Assembly: GCA_019188255.1 (NCBI GenBank)
Contig: JAETXT010000010.1
Location: forward strand, 3,100,001 to 3,164,000
Reading direction: 5' to 3'
DNA length: 64,000 bases
Source of the DNA: Verticillium longisporum
Taxonomy: Eukaryota; Ascomycota; Sordariomycetes; Glomerellales; Plectosphaerellaceae
Position 1 is the stretch's first letter. Each line of letters opens with the position of its first letter. Shown here piece by piece: positions 21,838-33,850 of this stretch. A program made the translations under genes and the position numbers. The notes under the pieces were generated by a model. The model saw only the letters and a list, made by a program, of their open reading frames with translations, was not told the origin of the DNA and searched no databases.

Positions 21838-23973
21838 TTACGAAAGTAAGACTTGGATCTCTCCAGTTGTTCTGGGAAATAATGCCCGGAGTGACTGTGA
21901 CTCAACAATGCCATCCGCTGCCGAGCTTGCGTCAACACCGCTCAAAGAGTCTGCTGCAAGGAGCATCTCCTCAATATGTTCGAAATCCTGGCAGAACCGT
22001 ACGGCAGCCTTTTCTGTCACTTCGCGAGCTAGGTTAGGATCTTGCACATGCTGGACCTGGTCTGCAGCGTCTATGAGCGCGGACGGCAAGAAGTCGTCGA
22101 GTGCTAGACTAGCACGTCGCAAGGCGTCAGGTTGCATTGGTTCGAGCAGCCGCAGCTTTTGGACACCTTGGGCATCTGCCGTCAGGTTCTCGAGTGCGCT
22201 GATCATTTCCTCGAGCCCCGAGGCATGTCGAAGGAACTGATATTGGCTCGCCAAAAGTGTCTTGGACTCCTCTCCAACCCTCTCCTCAAGCAGACGCACT
22301 CGTTTCCGCGTAAAATCAAATGGCTGCAACGAAGACTTCGCTGCCATCAAGCAGTTCACGATGAAGATGGCACCTTGGAGAGACCCTGCTCCCCTAGCCA
22401 TGCTTTCACAGCCCGCAATGAACGGCTCGAATGATTCAGCCAAGATAGGCTGGAAGTCGCTCTCACGATCCGTCGAGCCAGTCATGGACGTTTCGTACGT
22501 TTGCATGATGGTTTTCAGCTGCTCAAGCGCATTGAGAAGAAACTCTGGTGGTCCCAAATCCGACGGCGTCTGCTGAAAATCCCCCTGCAACCTAGCAATA
22601 TGATCGCGCACCAAGGATCTGAACTGTCTCAACGCCTCGGTCTCCAGGCCAGTCAAGAGCTCTAAGAGTCCAGAGGCATCGCCCAAAAGCTTTGCGAACG
22701 TGAAGCGGTAGAAGCCCAGAAGATTCGCTAGCTTATAGGACAGGATTGTGTCTTCATTGGATTGAATGACTTGTTCGACACGTTGTCGCAATATCCTGGC
22801 TACCGCTGACACGTCTCGGTCAACAAGCTCGTTCAAGGCCTTAAGTCCATCGAAAGCTTGTATGTCGGAGTCTTCGGTATTATCAATAAGCTGCCATAAT
22901 TCTGTTGCGCGGCCTGTTTGCAGGCCTTTGGCGATCTCATCAACGTCCGCCATAAAAAGAGTTTCGAGTGCTTCTCGTTCACCGACTGTGGCAGAGTGAA
23001 CCCACGCAAGCATGTCGCCAACGTAGCGCAGAGGATCGTGCGCGGCCATTTCGATGGGCTTCACTGTGTTGTCATGTTGTCCAGTACTCGACGTACCCGT
23101 CAGAGCAGTGTGGAACGCATCAGACAGAATGCGATGCCTAGCGTCGGCAAAGTAGTCGAGACATCCCTGGAAGAGCGAAGGTCTTTCCGAAAGGACTCGG
23201 ATCGCGCGGCGGATCGAAGTATTCAGCTGTGGGTTCTCAAGGTTGAGCGTTTTGAACTCCTTCTGCACCCATTTGTATAGTTTTTGGAAAGCCAGGTTCA
23301 GATTCTTTGAGGTCTGTTCCATGATCTCCAAACCAAGGTTCTGGTTCTCGAAGCCTAACAGGGCCTCGCAATCCGAACTGATCTTTTTGGCTCTGGCCAG
23401 TGTGGCAAAGAAGTCCTCGTTCACAGGTTCTGCCGACGAGGTCAGTGTGGCGATTTCATCATTGGTAAATAAGAAGTGGCCACAAAACGCTGCAAGAAGC
23501 TGTTGTTTGGTGGAAACGTCCTCTCGCTGCTGGATCAACAAAGCAGCATCCTGAAGCACAGGTGCCGTCTGTGTATGCGACGTAGCTATTGGCCCTCGCA
23601 TTTCATCGTACGTCTCATTCAGTTGGTTCAGGGTGTGGCGTACCCGACGCAATTGCTGGTATCATAGATCAGTACGTGGACCAGGTAGAGAGAGGCAAGC
23701 TATAGGGAGATCGAAACTCACGTCGGCAACACGCCCAAAGTCATTAATAATCTCGCCATTACACTCGATCATCTCCTTCTGAAGATCCAGACGCACCTGT
23801 CGCCGCACGCGAGGCTGGTTGTTTATTTGCTTCTCATCTAGAAGAGCCAATGCCTCTCGGAACTCGGAATCGGCGTAGGAAGTGGACAGGATTGCAGTGG
23901 CCTTTGAGGACAATGGGTTTGGGCCCTTCGAGAGAGCTGGGGAGGCCCCGGATTGTAAGGTCGACGCGTCCAT
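21838..23973 (-). CDS. COG6: Conserved oligomeric Golgi complex subunit 6
   Basis: Exons are 23722-23973 and 21838-23655, joined across a 66-nt GT-AG intron (phase 0, ...[18 protein letters not shown]), giving 689 residues, close to other fungal Cog6. The N-terminus ([20 protein letters not shown]) leads into the helical region that pairs with other lobe-B subunits. The body shows [39 protein letters not shown] and [20 protein letters not shown], segments typical of Cog6. It tethers retrograde vesicles at the Golgi together with Cog5, 7 and 8. The protein is all-helical with no membrane segment. Divergent from ATG9, with 781 bp between the starts. Confidence 0.92.
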
Positions 23974-24754
23974 TTCAGTTGACACAAACGGGATCGTGTG
24001 AGTGGCAAAATTTACAGGCCACTGAAGAACGTATGACCTAATTGTGATCCATGGACTTGGGCTGGATGGTGTATGTTCGTGGATGGCCAGAAGATGGGTA
24101 TCCGAATCACCTGTGGTGGTAGACCATAGTTAGTACCACTTGTTCAATGTGTGAGCTGTCGAAAATGATGAGCTCCCTCAGCGACGTGATCTACACAGCC
24201 TTCTAGCCCATAAATGGATAGTCCAAGCTCTGGCCACCGACATTCATCAAGGGTCTCGTGCAAAGTGGAGACCTTGCAGGGGTGCCTGACCCCATCATGT
24301 GGCATGGCTTTCCAAACGTCATTCTCCGATAAGATCCCCAGGCTGCATCACGCTGGCTAGCAACCTGACTGTCGTACCAAACCCTCATGGTTGCAACAAC
24401 AAGGTCAGTCTACCAAACCCAGATCCGGTAGTTACCAGAGCTGAAGATTCCTGATGTAGCGTGACCGCATCTATCACTTCATCTGTTCCGCACGCTGTTT
24501 TGAGGTCACAACGACGACGCCTTGCCTCTTCGTCTTCTCGGATGAAACGATCTCTATCGCCTACTCCCTTCCAACAACACGTCTCTTTCAACTCTTGCTG
24601 AAGGCTGGCCGTGCTGGCAGCCACATGAATCTTTTTCTTCATTACAGAACCATCTTCAAGCCGAATTTCTAGCCCTCTCCCTTCCGATCATGAGCCTCGA
24701 CGCCTACGGCAGCTCATCCGAATCGCTTTCCAGTCGGTAGATCGTTGTTGTGCC
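23974..24754. other. Divergent promoter region COG6/ATG9
   Basis: No gene. It has one GATAAG site near 24327-24332 and a 16-residue uORF at its ATG9 end. Confidence 0.5.
24690..24740 (+). other. uORF (16 aa) 14 nt before ATG9
   Basis: An ATG-initiated frame coding MSLDAYGSSSESLSSR ends in TAG at 24738-24740. The gap to the ATG9 start at 24755 is 14 nt. It is very close, so it is almost surely in the leader if the annotated start is right; an effect on translation is inferred. Confidence 0.5.
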
Positions 24755-27596
24755 ATGGCGTCGAACCTCTTTTCACGGGATACCGTTCCTGGTAGAGTCA
24801 CGAAGTCATTCTACGAAGAGCTTAGAGGGGCCAGCAGAGAAGACGAAGACATTGAGAATAACGCTGGTGCTGACCTGGACGAGAACAACTGGAACCAGCA
24901 CTTTCTGGACCAAGACCTCGACGGCCTTGCTATCGAAGACAGTCGTACTACGGCTGATGGTACGGCGAATTTGGTTCGCCAGGCAAAGAAGACTCCACAA
25001 AATCGACCGGCGGTTTCAAATCATTGGCATGGCTCAGGCCGTGAGGACGAGGGCGATAATGATGTCCCAGCGTCATTGCTCGTCGAGGCGAATGAAGCGG
25101 AGCAAATAGGCAAGTCTACGCATCGTAAGCAACTGCTAGCCACGTCACGGCGACATAAACCTCCGGGCCAACCTTCGCGACAGTCGCAAGCGCAATGGGA
25201 ACGAGCGCAGTCCCAACAAAGGCTGTATCATGAGTTGCCTCTCCGATCGCCCGGGGCCAAACCGTCAACCGCACTTGGAGGAGTGGTTTCGGGTAGCCCC
25301 AGGGAACAGGCACTCTGGAGGTGGATAAACGTGTCGAACCTTGACTTTTTATGAGGGATGTCTATGAATACTACCTTGGCAGCGGGTTTTGGTGCATCTT
25401 GTGCGAGCGCGCTCTGCACCTTGTGTAAGTCTTGAATTCGACCCTGAAGTACTATACACGTGAAGGAGGCTAACATTTCACAGGCAATCCACATTTATCA
25501 CGATTTTTCTCACCTTTCTTACGCAATGCATTGAATACAACAAGGTGCCTGGGAGTAGCTCACTGTCACAAATCATCACCCCTCAGTGTACAAAAAAGAT
25601 GTCGTGGTATTGGAATCTAGGACTGTGGCTATTCGTCTTCTATTTTATCTGGAAGGCAGTTCAGTTCTCTGTCGACACTCGTCGATTGATTACCATGCGA
25701 AACTTTTATGTCCATCTCTTGGAGATTCCTGAGCAAGACATGCAAACTGTTTCGTGGCAAGACATTGTTGCACGCATCATGGCTCTCAGAGATGCCAATC
25801 CGAACACGGCACTGAACATGACCCGGACGCAGCGAGACTGGATCCGCGCGCATTCAAAAGAGCGTTTGGATGCTGTTGATATCGCCAGCCGTCTCATGCG
25901 GAAAGACAACTATCTCATCGCCATGATCAACAAGGACGTTCTGGACATGACCTTACCGATTCCATTCATGCAAAACCGTCAATTCTTTTCCGGAACGCTC
26001 CAGTGGTGGCTTTACTTCAGCGTCATTGACCTCATCTTTGACCAAAGTGGCCAAGTCAACCAAGAGTTTCTGAAATCAGATCGACGAGGCTTGCTCAGCC
26101 GTAAGCTGCGGGATCGTTTTGTCTGTGCGGGTTTGCTCAACCTGCTCTGTACGCCGTTCTGGATCGGCTATCAGACGGTGATTCATCTACTCAATTATTA
26201 TAATGTTTGTTTACCCGAAATGTGCGTGCTGTAACCTACTGACGACCTTGAATAGGAGTACAAGAAGAACTCGGCCACGCTTGGTGATCGCCGTTATACA
26301 GCCCTGGCCAGGTGGAAATTCCGCGAGTTCAACGAACTACCCCATCTATTTCAAGAACGGATCAATATGTCATACCCATTTGCAAGCCGATATATCGACC
26401 AATTTCCGAAGCGGCTCGTAGAACAAGTAGCGAGGTCTGTTACCTTCATGTCCGGCGCCATTACCTTCACACTCGCCGCAGCTTCATTCCTCGACCCGGA
26501 GCTATTCCTTGGCTTCGAAATCACTAAGGACAGGACGGCGCTGTTCTACATCGGAGTTTTCGGTACCATTTGGGCTCTCGCCAGGGGTATGATATCAGAG
26601 GAGACTACAGTTTTTGATCCCGAATTTGCGCTGAAGGGCGTCTTGGACTTTACTCATCACATGCCAGACCATTGGCAAGGGCGACTCCACAGCTTTGATG
26701 TGAAGCAGGAGTTTTCCGAACTCTACAAGCTCAAGGTCGTAATTCTCGCGGAAGAGATTCTGGGCATCTTCCTCGCATCGTTTGTGCTGCTTTTTCCGCC
26801 CCAAAAGCAGTGACCAAATCATCGACTTTGTGCGAGAATTTACGATCCATGTCGATGGCTTGGGATACGTATGCTCTTTTGCAGAATTCGACTTTAGAAG
26901 AGGCCTTGGGAACCAAAAACCGACAGCTGGAGTCGACGACGTCCGCGAAGATTATTACACAACCAAGCATGGTAAAATGGCTGCATCATATTACGGGTTT
27001 CTCGAGAACTACGTGATCAATCCCAAGACAGGTATGCCGGGTGGCCACGTGCCGCCTAGCATGCGGCAGCAATTTCACCCTCCTCCGGCGTTCCCAGGAC
27101 TCAACTCTCCGAATTTGGCAGCCGAGATCCCGGGTTCGCGAGAGGGGCGAGGCGAAACAAGCCGCGGCCGCGGCCTTCAAGGGGGCCTCGGCCACCCGGC
27201 GAGGACGCCTCGATTTGGGGCGTCCATGACAGCACCCTCCCCATGGCGTCGATGCTGCTCGACCCCCATCACCAGCCTTCAGGGACAAACCTAAATGTGC
27301 GAAGCACGTACGGTATCAAAGGTCGACAGCATCGTGGCGAACACCCACCAGAGCGTGGTATCCGCGAAGAGCCTACCGAAGAAGGCATGAGCTCGCAGTT
27401 ACAATCCTACTCTCAGCGTGAAGATGAAGAAGAAGCGGGCGGACCACTGGGCGAGTCGGTTTGGCAGACCTCGCCCGCCAAGAACTTGGGTAGGGAGAGT
27501 AGCGGGGCTTTGTCGCGAGAGCCAGACACTGGCGTGCTGGGGTTGATCCAGCAATTCCAACAAGCACAACGCAACAACAGGTTAGGAGGGGCGTGA
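24755..27596 (+). CDS. ATG9: Atg9 autophagy transmembrane protein, with three 1-nt frame breaks
   Basis: Multi-spanning lipid scramblase of the phagophore. Exons are 24755-25424, 25484-26204 and 26256-27596. The N-terminal 180 residues are hydrophilic ([20 protein letters not shown]). The conserved core starts [12 protein letters not shown]. It contains [37 protein letters not shown], the [20 protein letters not shown] segment and [20 protein letters not shown]; the C-terminal tail ends with [12 protein letters not shown] and a disordered part. Three frame breaks interrupt this: T5 at 25346-25350 (one T missing), T5 at 26791-26795 (one T extra) and C4 at 27239-27242 (one C missing). With those corrections the length is 911 codons, typical for fungal Atg9. 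Homology runs straight through each break, so introns cannot explain them. Confidence 0.9.
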
Positions 27597-28551
27597 GGTA
27601 TTTGATAATGCTGACCTGGGTGACTGCTCCAAAGTATTGTACGGATTCTTCTTTTGCTATGGCAAGTGTGCGTAGACAGGTATTATAACCCTCATGTCAA
27701 GGCTGAGGGCAATTCCCTTTCTTCTTTCTCTTTTGGCAGAGGAAGCGCTCGATTTCGGTGAACCCTTTGAGTACCGCGCTGTCTAGCATTCGCTACGTCG
27801 TCGAAAGACATGCTATTCCACCTGCCCAGAAAGAAAGTCGTATCTCCGAGGACGGACACCCACGAATCTGGACTTGGTAATAATGACACGGTCATTGACG
27901 CGGGTAACACTGCAACAGCAGCGCCGAGGCTCAGTGCCCAAGCCCCCAACAGGTGCACTAAGTGTGACTCCGTAGGTGCGTACGTGTGGGGGCCTCGGTG
28001 CTAATCAGATGGCGGAGTTAGTGGGTGGGCAGGCTGGCGCGGGAATGTACACGTGCACGATAGCAAGCATGACAGGTACATTGATCCCCCAAGTACGGCC
28101 CGGCGAGGCCCATCTCCGAGCCCGCAGCTCGCAGCTCGCCGCAAATCAGCTTTGAATTTTTCGGCCGCCTCCCTCGCTCTCGTTGATGAGTCGTGTACCG
28201 TACCTAGCTCACCTCGACAGCCAGAAGCGAAAGTGTACATTTGACACGTAAACTCACGCACTTGCCCCCGGAGCTGTTGGATACGTCCTTATCACCTTTT
28301 TTGCTTGACGGTTGACCGTACTTCTATACCATTTGCACGATCCGATCGCCGGTCCGTTCCCGACCTCCACGCCTGCCTCTCTCATCGCGCCTGCAACCCT
28401 TCGACTGGCTGTTCCCGGACACCGTCGCAGAAAGAGCACTTCCTATCTCGACGACCACATCCATCGCATCCCTTCCTACATCCTCCCAGCCGTCACCCTG
28501 GCGGCTCTCCAGCCCAAGCCTTTCGGCGAAGCGCCCGAAGCTGTGGCCGCA
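27597..28551. other. Intergenic region ATG9/MRS3-4
   Basis: Same-strand neighbours. It contains the ATG9 3' end and the carrier promoter; no further gene is seen. Confidence 0.5.
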
Positions 28552-29758
28552 ATGGCCCAGCCAACTGCCGAGCCGGTCGAGGAAGAATACGAGTGCGCCC
28601 TGCCAACGATGGTCTATCGCAATGCGAACGATTGTGCTGACATGATGTTTTTTCCAGCTATGAATCTCTGCCACCCAACTTTTCCCTGCTCCAAAATATG
28701 GCGGCAGGGGCTTTTGCAGGCATAGCAGTACGTGCGCCCTTGCTTGTTCGGAGGACGACCCTGTCGAGTTGTCCAGTGCTAATAGCATCGCCAGGAGCAC
28801 ACCGTCATGTACCCGATCGATGCCATCAAGACGCGCATGCAGGTCCTGAACCCTACAGCGTCTACCGCGTACAATGGAGTCATCCAGGGAACCTACAAGA
28901 TGGCCACCGGAGAAGGCTTTCTCAGTCTCTGGCGAGGCATGTCCAGCGTCGTTGCGGGTGCAGGACCCGCGCACGCCGTTTACTTTGCGACGTACGAGGC
29001 CGTCAAGCATGTCATGGGCGGCAACCAGGCTGGTGTGCATCACCCTCTGGCGGCAGCGACCAGCGGAGCCTGCGCGACCATTGCCAGTGATGCCCTCATG
29101 AACCCCTTTGATGGTACGACTCGTCTCCACATTATGAGCTTGGCTATTTCAGCAATTGGCGGCAAGACATACTGATCTCCTCGGTTTATTACAGTCATCA
29201 AGCAGCGCATGCAGATTCAGAACTCGGCCAAGATGTACCGATCCATGACCGACTGCGCACGATACGTCTACAAGTCCGAGGGCCTGGGCGCCTTCTACGT
29301 GTCCTACCCCACAACGCTCTCCATGACAGTGCCTTTCACCGCGCTTCAGTTCCTCGCCTACGAGTCCATCTCGACGACGATGAACCCGGACAAGACCTAC
29401 GACCCGTCAACGCACTGTGTGGCTGGTGGTGTTGCCGGCGGTTTTGCCGCTGCGCTCACCACACCCATGGATGTAATCAAGACGATGCTGCAGACAAGAG
29501 GCACCGCCACGGACCCCGAGCTGAGGACAGTCAACGGCTTCATGGCTGGCTGCCGGCTGCTTCTGCGCCGCGAGGGCGCACGTGGCTTCTTCAAGGGAAT
29601 CGGTCCCCGTGTCGTTACGACCATGCCCAGCACGGCCATTTGCTGGTCAGCGTACGAGGCCTCCAAGTACGTGATCCTGGCTCCTCTTGTGTATATGTGG
29701 ATTGGCCTGCTAACCAGATTCCAGGGCCTACTTCATTCGTCGCAACGATAAGCTGTAA
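28552..29758 (+). CDS. MRS3/4: Mitochondrial iron carrier Mrs3/Mrs4 (mitoferrin)
   Basis: Exons are 28552-28592, 28658-28727, 28795-29113, 29195-29666 and 29725-29758, giving 311 residues, the usual size for the mitochondrial carrier family. Three repeats carry the carrier signature: PIDAIKTRMQ, PFDVIKQRMQ and PMDVIKTMLQTRG. The segment LPPNFSLLQNMAAGAFAGIA before the first, and the GIGPRVVTTMPSTAICWSAY stretch near the end, fit mitoferrins, which bring Fe(II) across the inner membrane for Fe-S cluster and haem synthesis. Four short introns; the small second exon (70 nt) carries most of helix 1. The start ATG GCC CAG was chosen because it gives a short N-terminus as in homologues. The specific metal assignment is by family. 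Confidence 0.9.
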
Positions 29759-30535
29759 GGCGGTCCTCCTACCTCTAGCAAGGCTGAATCGGGGGGGTGG
29801 AGGGTTGGGAGGTACATTGACGGCTCAATCCCGCATATTGCACCTGGATTCCCGACGAAAGAAGGGTGTCAGGATTTTGGCGACGACGGATCCTTGCATT
29901 CACCTTCAGGTTGCAAAGTCGATACAGCACGTTCTCAAAAGAAGTCACGGAGCGCATCTGAAATGCCGAAGCATGCTGCCCACCCCGAGTACAATACCAC
30001 CCAACGACGAAGGCATGGCATCGACAGCAAGGAAAGGAACACGCGTCCGGTGCGGCGTATCGTGGACATTGCAGGCAGAGAGGAGGGGGACGACGGGAGA
30101 AGCCGCCATCGTGATCATCCATCACGCGCAGCTCGCGGCGGTCAATGTGTAAATATTATGTGTGTAATCTGAGGGGTTGTGGGAAATCAACCTTGGTCAA
30201 TCGAAGCGTCATAGACGCGCTCTTTGAGCGATGCTACCTACCGCGTGGTCCTCTTCACATAACTCAACTAGAGTGTCGTTGGGTGACATGGCAACAAGTC
30301 AGCGTTGAGGCCACATGTGCCAAACCAAACACAACACTATTCTCGGAAAAAGGTTTATCGAAGCACCTGATGTCTCAGTACGAATATCCACATGACGGAT
30401 ACATGCTCAAGAGTGACAGCTGTTCACGTCCACTGTCCTACTAGTCCGACCAGTCGGTTGGATTAGGGTTTCCACCATAAAAGCCAACTGGCGTGTAGGT
30501 TCAACGTGTATGTACGGCCTACTTCTGCAACAGTA
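29759..30535. other. Convergent intergenic region
   Basis: Nothing recognisable; the 3' regions of MRS3/4 and DNAJC3. Confidence 0.5.
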
Positions 30536-32284
30536 TCAAACTCCACAAACTCCTGACGCTCCCGCGCGCACAGCCGGGGCGCATTGCGCTGCGTGTCTTA
30601 CGCTCATGGGCCCCCAAATATCAAAAAATGCTGCACAGAGGAGATCAGAAGGGAAGCCGCCGCCGCCGCCGCCGAAGTGGAACTTGAACTGGCTGCCGCC
30701 GCCGCCAGGGCCCTGTTGGTGCATGTACGGGTGGCCGAAGGGACTGCCTTGGAAGGGGTTGCCGCGCTGCTGCTCCTGGTCGTTGGGGTCGTCGCCGCGG
30801 TCGAAGCGCTCGCGGAGCTCGGGGTCACTGAGGACCTCGTAGGCCTCGTTGATGGCGGCCATCTTCTTCTCGGCCGCCTCCTTGGTGAGGCCCTGCTTGT
30901 GCGCCTTGTCGGGGTGGTGCAGCTTGGAGAGCTTGCGGTAGGCCGACTTGATCTGGCGCGCGTCGGCGTCGTTGGTGACGCCGAGAACCTTGTAGTAGTC
31001 CTTTGTCTTGCTGCGCTTGAGGGCGATCTGGGCCTTCTGCTGGAGCGGGCGCACAATGTTCTGCTTCTCGGGCTTGACGTTCTTGGCCTCCTCGAGCGTC
31101 CGGACGGCGTCCTCGAATTCCTCCTTGTCCATCTGCTCGCGCGCACGGTGGAGGAGACCGTAGAAGGACTGTTCGTTTAGGGCCAGGGCGTTGTCGCAGT
31201 ACTGCTTCGTCTTCTTGCTGTTCATCTGCATTGTGACAGGTTAGCACACGCACGGGAAACACGCGATACAGAACGCGGGTTCCAGGAAAGTGACGAACCT
31301 CGTAGTAACCCTCGCATGCCAATTCGACGACCCTCATGTACAGCGCCGATGGTGCGTTCGCTGGAATGGTACCATCCTGCTTGAGTTCCTCCACCTGCGA
31401 CTTGATGTTGGTGATCAGACCCGCGTCTTCGCCATTGTCGATCAACATCTTGACGCCCGTCATGGGCTGGTTCTTCTCAAAGGCCTTGGCCACCTTGGCC
31501 AGCGTCTTGTCGATGACCTTTGCTGCTTCAGCATCTTCTTGCAGGGCTTCGAATCCGGGTCCGAGTGCAGGCACTTCCTGATCTGAGCCATGCCGTTGTC
31601 CAGGTCGTAGAGGCCGTAGAACGTGTAGGCCGCGATGGTAACGTGTGGGGCCGTATCGCCGGGCCACATCTGAAGGATGAGGTGCAGATAGCACATGCCC
31701 TCCTCCACCTCACCCCGCGCGAAACGGCAGCGCGAGCGCAGCTCGCGCAGGTACACAGCCCGGTTCGCCGTCATGATCGCCTCTCCAGCCTGGTGGACGC
31801 AGGTCTCAAAGTCGCCTGCCCTCTCGGCAGCCTCGGCCAGCTGAGCTGCCCCTTGAGCCTCGTCGAGGGCCGCCAGCTCGGGCGAGGCGGCATCCTTGTT
31901 GGCCAGCTTGTAGTGTTCCTTTGCGCCCTCCCAGTCGGCGCTTCGAGCGCGGATCTTGGCGAGCTGGATGTGTGCGCCCTCGAAGTCAGGCTTCAGGGAC
32001 AGTACCCTGTTGTAGTCTTCGGTGGCCTGTGAAGTTCGGCCGAGCGAGAGGTAGGTGGTGGCACGCTTGAAGAACGTGAGGTAGTTGGAGGGGTCGCGGG
32101 CCACAGCGGCATCGTAGTAGAGGAGCGCGTCGCTTGTCTCGCCCCTGGACAGGTGGGATTGCGCCGAGGACAGGAGTTCGGAGACAGGAAGATCGGACGG
32201 GATACTTTCGGCACTCAGAGCAGAAACGAGGGGTGTGGCGAACAGAGCCGCCGCGACGGCGAGGGTTGAAATGTTCACATGCAT
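30536..32284 (-). CDS. DNAJC3/P58-type ER-lumen co-chaperone, with a 1-nt frame break
   Basis: Exons are 31299-32284 and 30536-31225. A signal peptide (MHVNISTLAVAAALFATPLV) sends it to the ER. TPR repeats follow (YYDAAVARDPSNYLTFFKRA, EDYNRVLSLKPDFEGAHIQL and others), then a J domain DYYKVLGVTNDADARQIKSA with HPD in KLHHPDKAHKQG, and a Gly-rich tail. It is expected to hand unfolded proteins to BiP. The frame breaks at the AAA run (TTT on plus, 31519-31521) between KPCKKMLKQQ and VIDKTLAKVAKAF; one extra A restores it, and the exon sum is one short of 559 codons. The C-terminus also looks wrong: after GGGFP the frame runs 26 residues past the usual short end. One more C near 30651-30653 would give FPF and stop, so a second break is possible. 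Confidence 0.87.
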
Positions 32285-32869
32285 GGCGAGAGGGCTCGGT
32301 AGCAATGACGGCAGAGCAGAGGAGTAGAAAAGAAGGCGATAGAGGGGGGGCCTGCTGCCTCTACGAAGTTGCGAAAAGATACGCAATTGGGGTTTAAGAA
32401 AAAAAAAAGCAAGAGGCAGAAAAGACCAACGAGCTTTGGACAGTTGTCCGAATGGTTGCTGCAAGGTGTCGCGAAGTTCCGTCGTTCAAATGGGTCCTGG
32501 CACCTGGATGCGCGAAGTAGACCCTTGAAGCAAGAAGTGTCCTTATCCCAACCTGGCTAGCTCGACTCGCACTGTATGGTACACACAGTGAATGGGGAGA
32601 GTCCAATGCTTGGGGCAGCAGCCAGCGGACAGCTGGCAGGAGGTACAAGCCCAAGGTGGGTAGGTACTTGTAGACAGCTGCGGGTGACATGGGAAGCCCA
32701 GATGTGGGGCCCCTGTTCTCCATCCTCCGCGTCAATCCAGGCCGCTCACTCGCTCATATCAACTTCAGAGGATGTAGCACGTATTGACGCGTGCTCGCCC
32801 ACCCGCTCGGTATCAGTCACCAACCACTGACTCAAGACGCTGGAGTGCGATGCCAGGTGCATCATCACC
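32285..32869. other. Divergent promoter region DNAJC3/HAUS1
   Basis: No gene seen. The region includes a short A run at about 32399-32408 and a GGGTAGGTACTTG motif near 32657. Confidence 0.5.
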
Positions 32870-33769
32870 ATGGCCCATATTGACCACGCAGCAATCTTCT
32901 CGCCCTCGGTCGCACGCATCGCCGCGTCAACAGCGAAAGACTGGTCCTTCGTTGACACATGGCTAGCCTCCAAATTCCCAGGCCGGGCCGCCCCATCCTT
33001 CGAGCGCAACCCTGACACGCTCCGGGTCCTGCTCTCTCTCGCGTCCCTCAATGAAACCGCAGACGAGGAGCGTCAGCTCTTTGCGCGCGCCGAAGCCTCT
33101 GCCCTCAGGGAGCTATCACAGGCCGCCGACCGAGGTGCTGACCACGCCTCAATTCAATCTGACCTCCTCGAGGCTATCGAAGAAGCTCTGCCCCAAGACG
33201 GACGCAATGCCCTCGATGCGCTGGCGTCGCTCGCTGTTGATCTCGGCAACCCTCAGCCAACACCTCATGAACTCGGCGTCACGCTTGTTCAACTCCAGGC
33301 ACAGGCGCAGGAGACAGAGGAGAGGCGTGCCCGCCTGAAAGATCTTCAATCTCACGTGGATGCGGAGAAAATCGCCATTGCAGATCTGTTACATGACTTG
33401 CAGGGCTGGAAGTTCAAGCCCTCGGCCGAGCTCCCGCGACAGAATGTGGAATTGCAAAGAAAAATCAAGACTCTCTCCAACAAATTGCCCGAGCTCGAGG
33501 ACCGTCTGAAAGCCATTGACACAGCCCCAGCCGCCTTTCACCCCACCATTGATCAAATTGCGCGAGAGGAGTCGGCATATACAAGTCTCTTGAATCGCAA
33601 GATGGATCTCGATTCTCAGATAGCTCCGTTTGCCGGCCTTCCTGACGACGCCGATGCTGCCAGAGACCAACTCGAAGCTTTGCGCAGCGAACTTCAATCA
33701 CTCACACGCCGAAGAGATGCCGTTTTCGAGAGTCTCGTGGAACGTGAGAGTCCCCGGAAAAGATCATGA
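32870..33769 (+). CDS. HAUS1: HAUS augmin-like complex subunit 1
   Basis: Single exon, 299 residues. Starts MAHIDHAAIFSPSVARIAAS; then DWSFVDTWLASKFP and NPDTLRVLLSLASLNETADE. The rest is nearly all coiled coil (QAQAQETEERRARLKDLQSH, QRKIKTLSNKLPELEDRLKA). This order matches fungal HAUS1, a subunit of augmin that recruits gamma-tubulin to existing microtubules and drives branching nucleation in the spindle. No membrane segment or catalytic motif. The end is only 81 bp from the stop of convergent VAC14. Identification rests on memory of fungal HAUS1 N-termini, so slightly less sure than neighbours. Confidence 0.78.
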   Translation: MAHIDHAAIFSPSVARIAASTAKDWSFVDTWLASKFPGRAAPSFERNPDTLRVLLSLASLNETADEERQLFARAEASALRELSQAADRGADHASIQSDLLEAIEEALPQDGRNALDALASLAVDLGNPQPTPHELGVTLVQLQAQAQETEERRARLKDLQSHVDAEKIAIADLLHDLQGWKFKPSAELPRQNVELQRKIKTLSNKLPELEDRLKAIDTAPAAFHPTIDQIAREESAYTSLLNRKMDLDSQIAPFAGLPDDADAARDQLEALRSELQSLTRRRDAVFESLVERESPRKRS

Positions 33770-33850
33770 TGACTAAAAGTGGCCTTCCCTCCGATGGACT
33801 GACTCTAGCTTCATTGATCAAGTATGCATCTGCGACCATGGTGATATCCG

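Noticed and set aside
28324..29130. 268-codon minus-strand frame over the MRS3/4 gene
   Set aside because: Antisense shadow of a carrier gene with clear signature motifs on the other strand.
30145..30444. Frame with GCGKST resembling a P-loop
   Set aside because: No ATG at its start, no further NTPase motifs, only 99 codons; chance match.
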